This document shows positions 62,229-64,000 of a stretch of DNA of 64,000 nt, piece by piece. The DNA comes from Caproiciproducens sp. NJN-50 (GTDB lineage Bacteria > Bacillota > Clostridia > Oscillospirales > Acutalibacteraceae): NCBI RefSeq assembly GCF_004103755.1, contig NZ_CP035283.1, positions 2,046,001 to 2,110,000 of the forward strand, in the 5' to 3' direction. Position 1 is the stretch's first letter. Every line of letters begins with the position of its first letter. A program made the position numbers and the translations under genes. Under the pieces are notes generated by a model that saw nothing but the letters and a program-made list of their open reading frames with translations, made no database searches and had not been told where the DNA came from.

Positions 62229-64000
<1,772 letters not shown>

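Overview
The window reads as chromosomal DNA of a spore-forming, strictly fermentative Clostridia-type Gram-positive bacterium. The evidence is a pyruvate:ferredoxin oxidoreductase, EtfAB with an acyl-CoA dehydrogenase, a 4-hydroxybutyryl-CoA dehydratase-type Fe-S enzyme, a hybrid-cluster protein, lipoprotein-type substrate-binding proteins, good sigma-A promoters with intrinsic terminators, and a collagen-like BclA-type spore-surface protein. A placement near Oscillospirales/Ruminococcaceae is only an impression. No rRNA, tRNA, insertion sequence, phage gene or CRISPR array was seen.

Region 1 (1-27776) is a peptide-scavenging island. After a partial LacI regulator come a PatB/MalY-type aminotransferase and a P1 peptidase (+), then a minus-strand set iadA - CubicO-type serine hydrolase - M42 aminopeptidase. 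A first complete Opp/Dpp-type ABC transporter follows with an Asp/Glu racemase at its end (14894 back to 8548). Next are a PepV-like M20 dipeptidase and a second complete Opp/Dpp transporter, whose operon continues into a dipeptide epimerase, another serine hydrolase and a transglutaminase-fold protein (18316-27776). Two paralogous RpiR/SIS regulators are embedded in the island. Racemase, epimerase, isoaspartyl dipeptidase and D-aminopeptidase-like hydrolases together suggest salvage of unusual peptides (D-residue, isopeptide, cell-wall derived).

Region 2 (28135-51423, minus strand) is a very long catabolic cluster. From its promoter it runs: DapA-family aldolase, TRAP substrate-binding protein, L-fuconate-dehydratase-like enolase, split UxaA-type dehydratase, TRAP DctQ and DctM, a signal-less solute-binding-fold protein, two CaiB/BaiF CoA-transferases, MaoC hydratase, acyl-CoA dehydrogenase, 4-hydroxybutyryl-CoA dehydratase homologue, SDR, a small four-cysteine protein, EtfB, EtfA, PFOR, FabZ-like dehydratase and 3-hydroxyacyl-CoA dehydrogenase. 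A second MaoC protein (without the catalytic His) and an IclR regulator follow behind their own promoter. The combination reads as uptake of a sugar acid or hydroxy acid, dehydration and aldol cleavage to pyruvate, plus a CoA-thioester branch. I do not recognise the complete pathway.

Region 3 (51617-58388) holds a Ni/Co ECF transporter (cbiMN-Q-O type) behind a leader terminator, a fluoride-riboswitch-controlled crcB plus DUF190 gene, and an hcp gene fused to a DUF1858 domain. hcp is next to a Crp/Fnr regulator, with an operator-like palindrome centred at -41.5 of a candidate hcp promoter.

Region 4 (58522-64000) is the dTDP-L-rhamnose operon rfbACBD followed by a long collagen-like BclA-type gene that runs off the window. 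This suggests a rhamnosylated exosporium glycoprotein.
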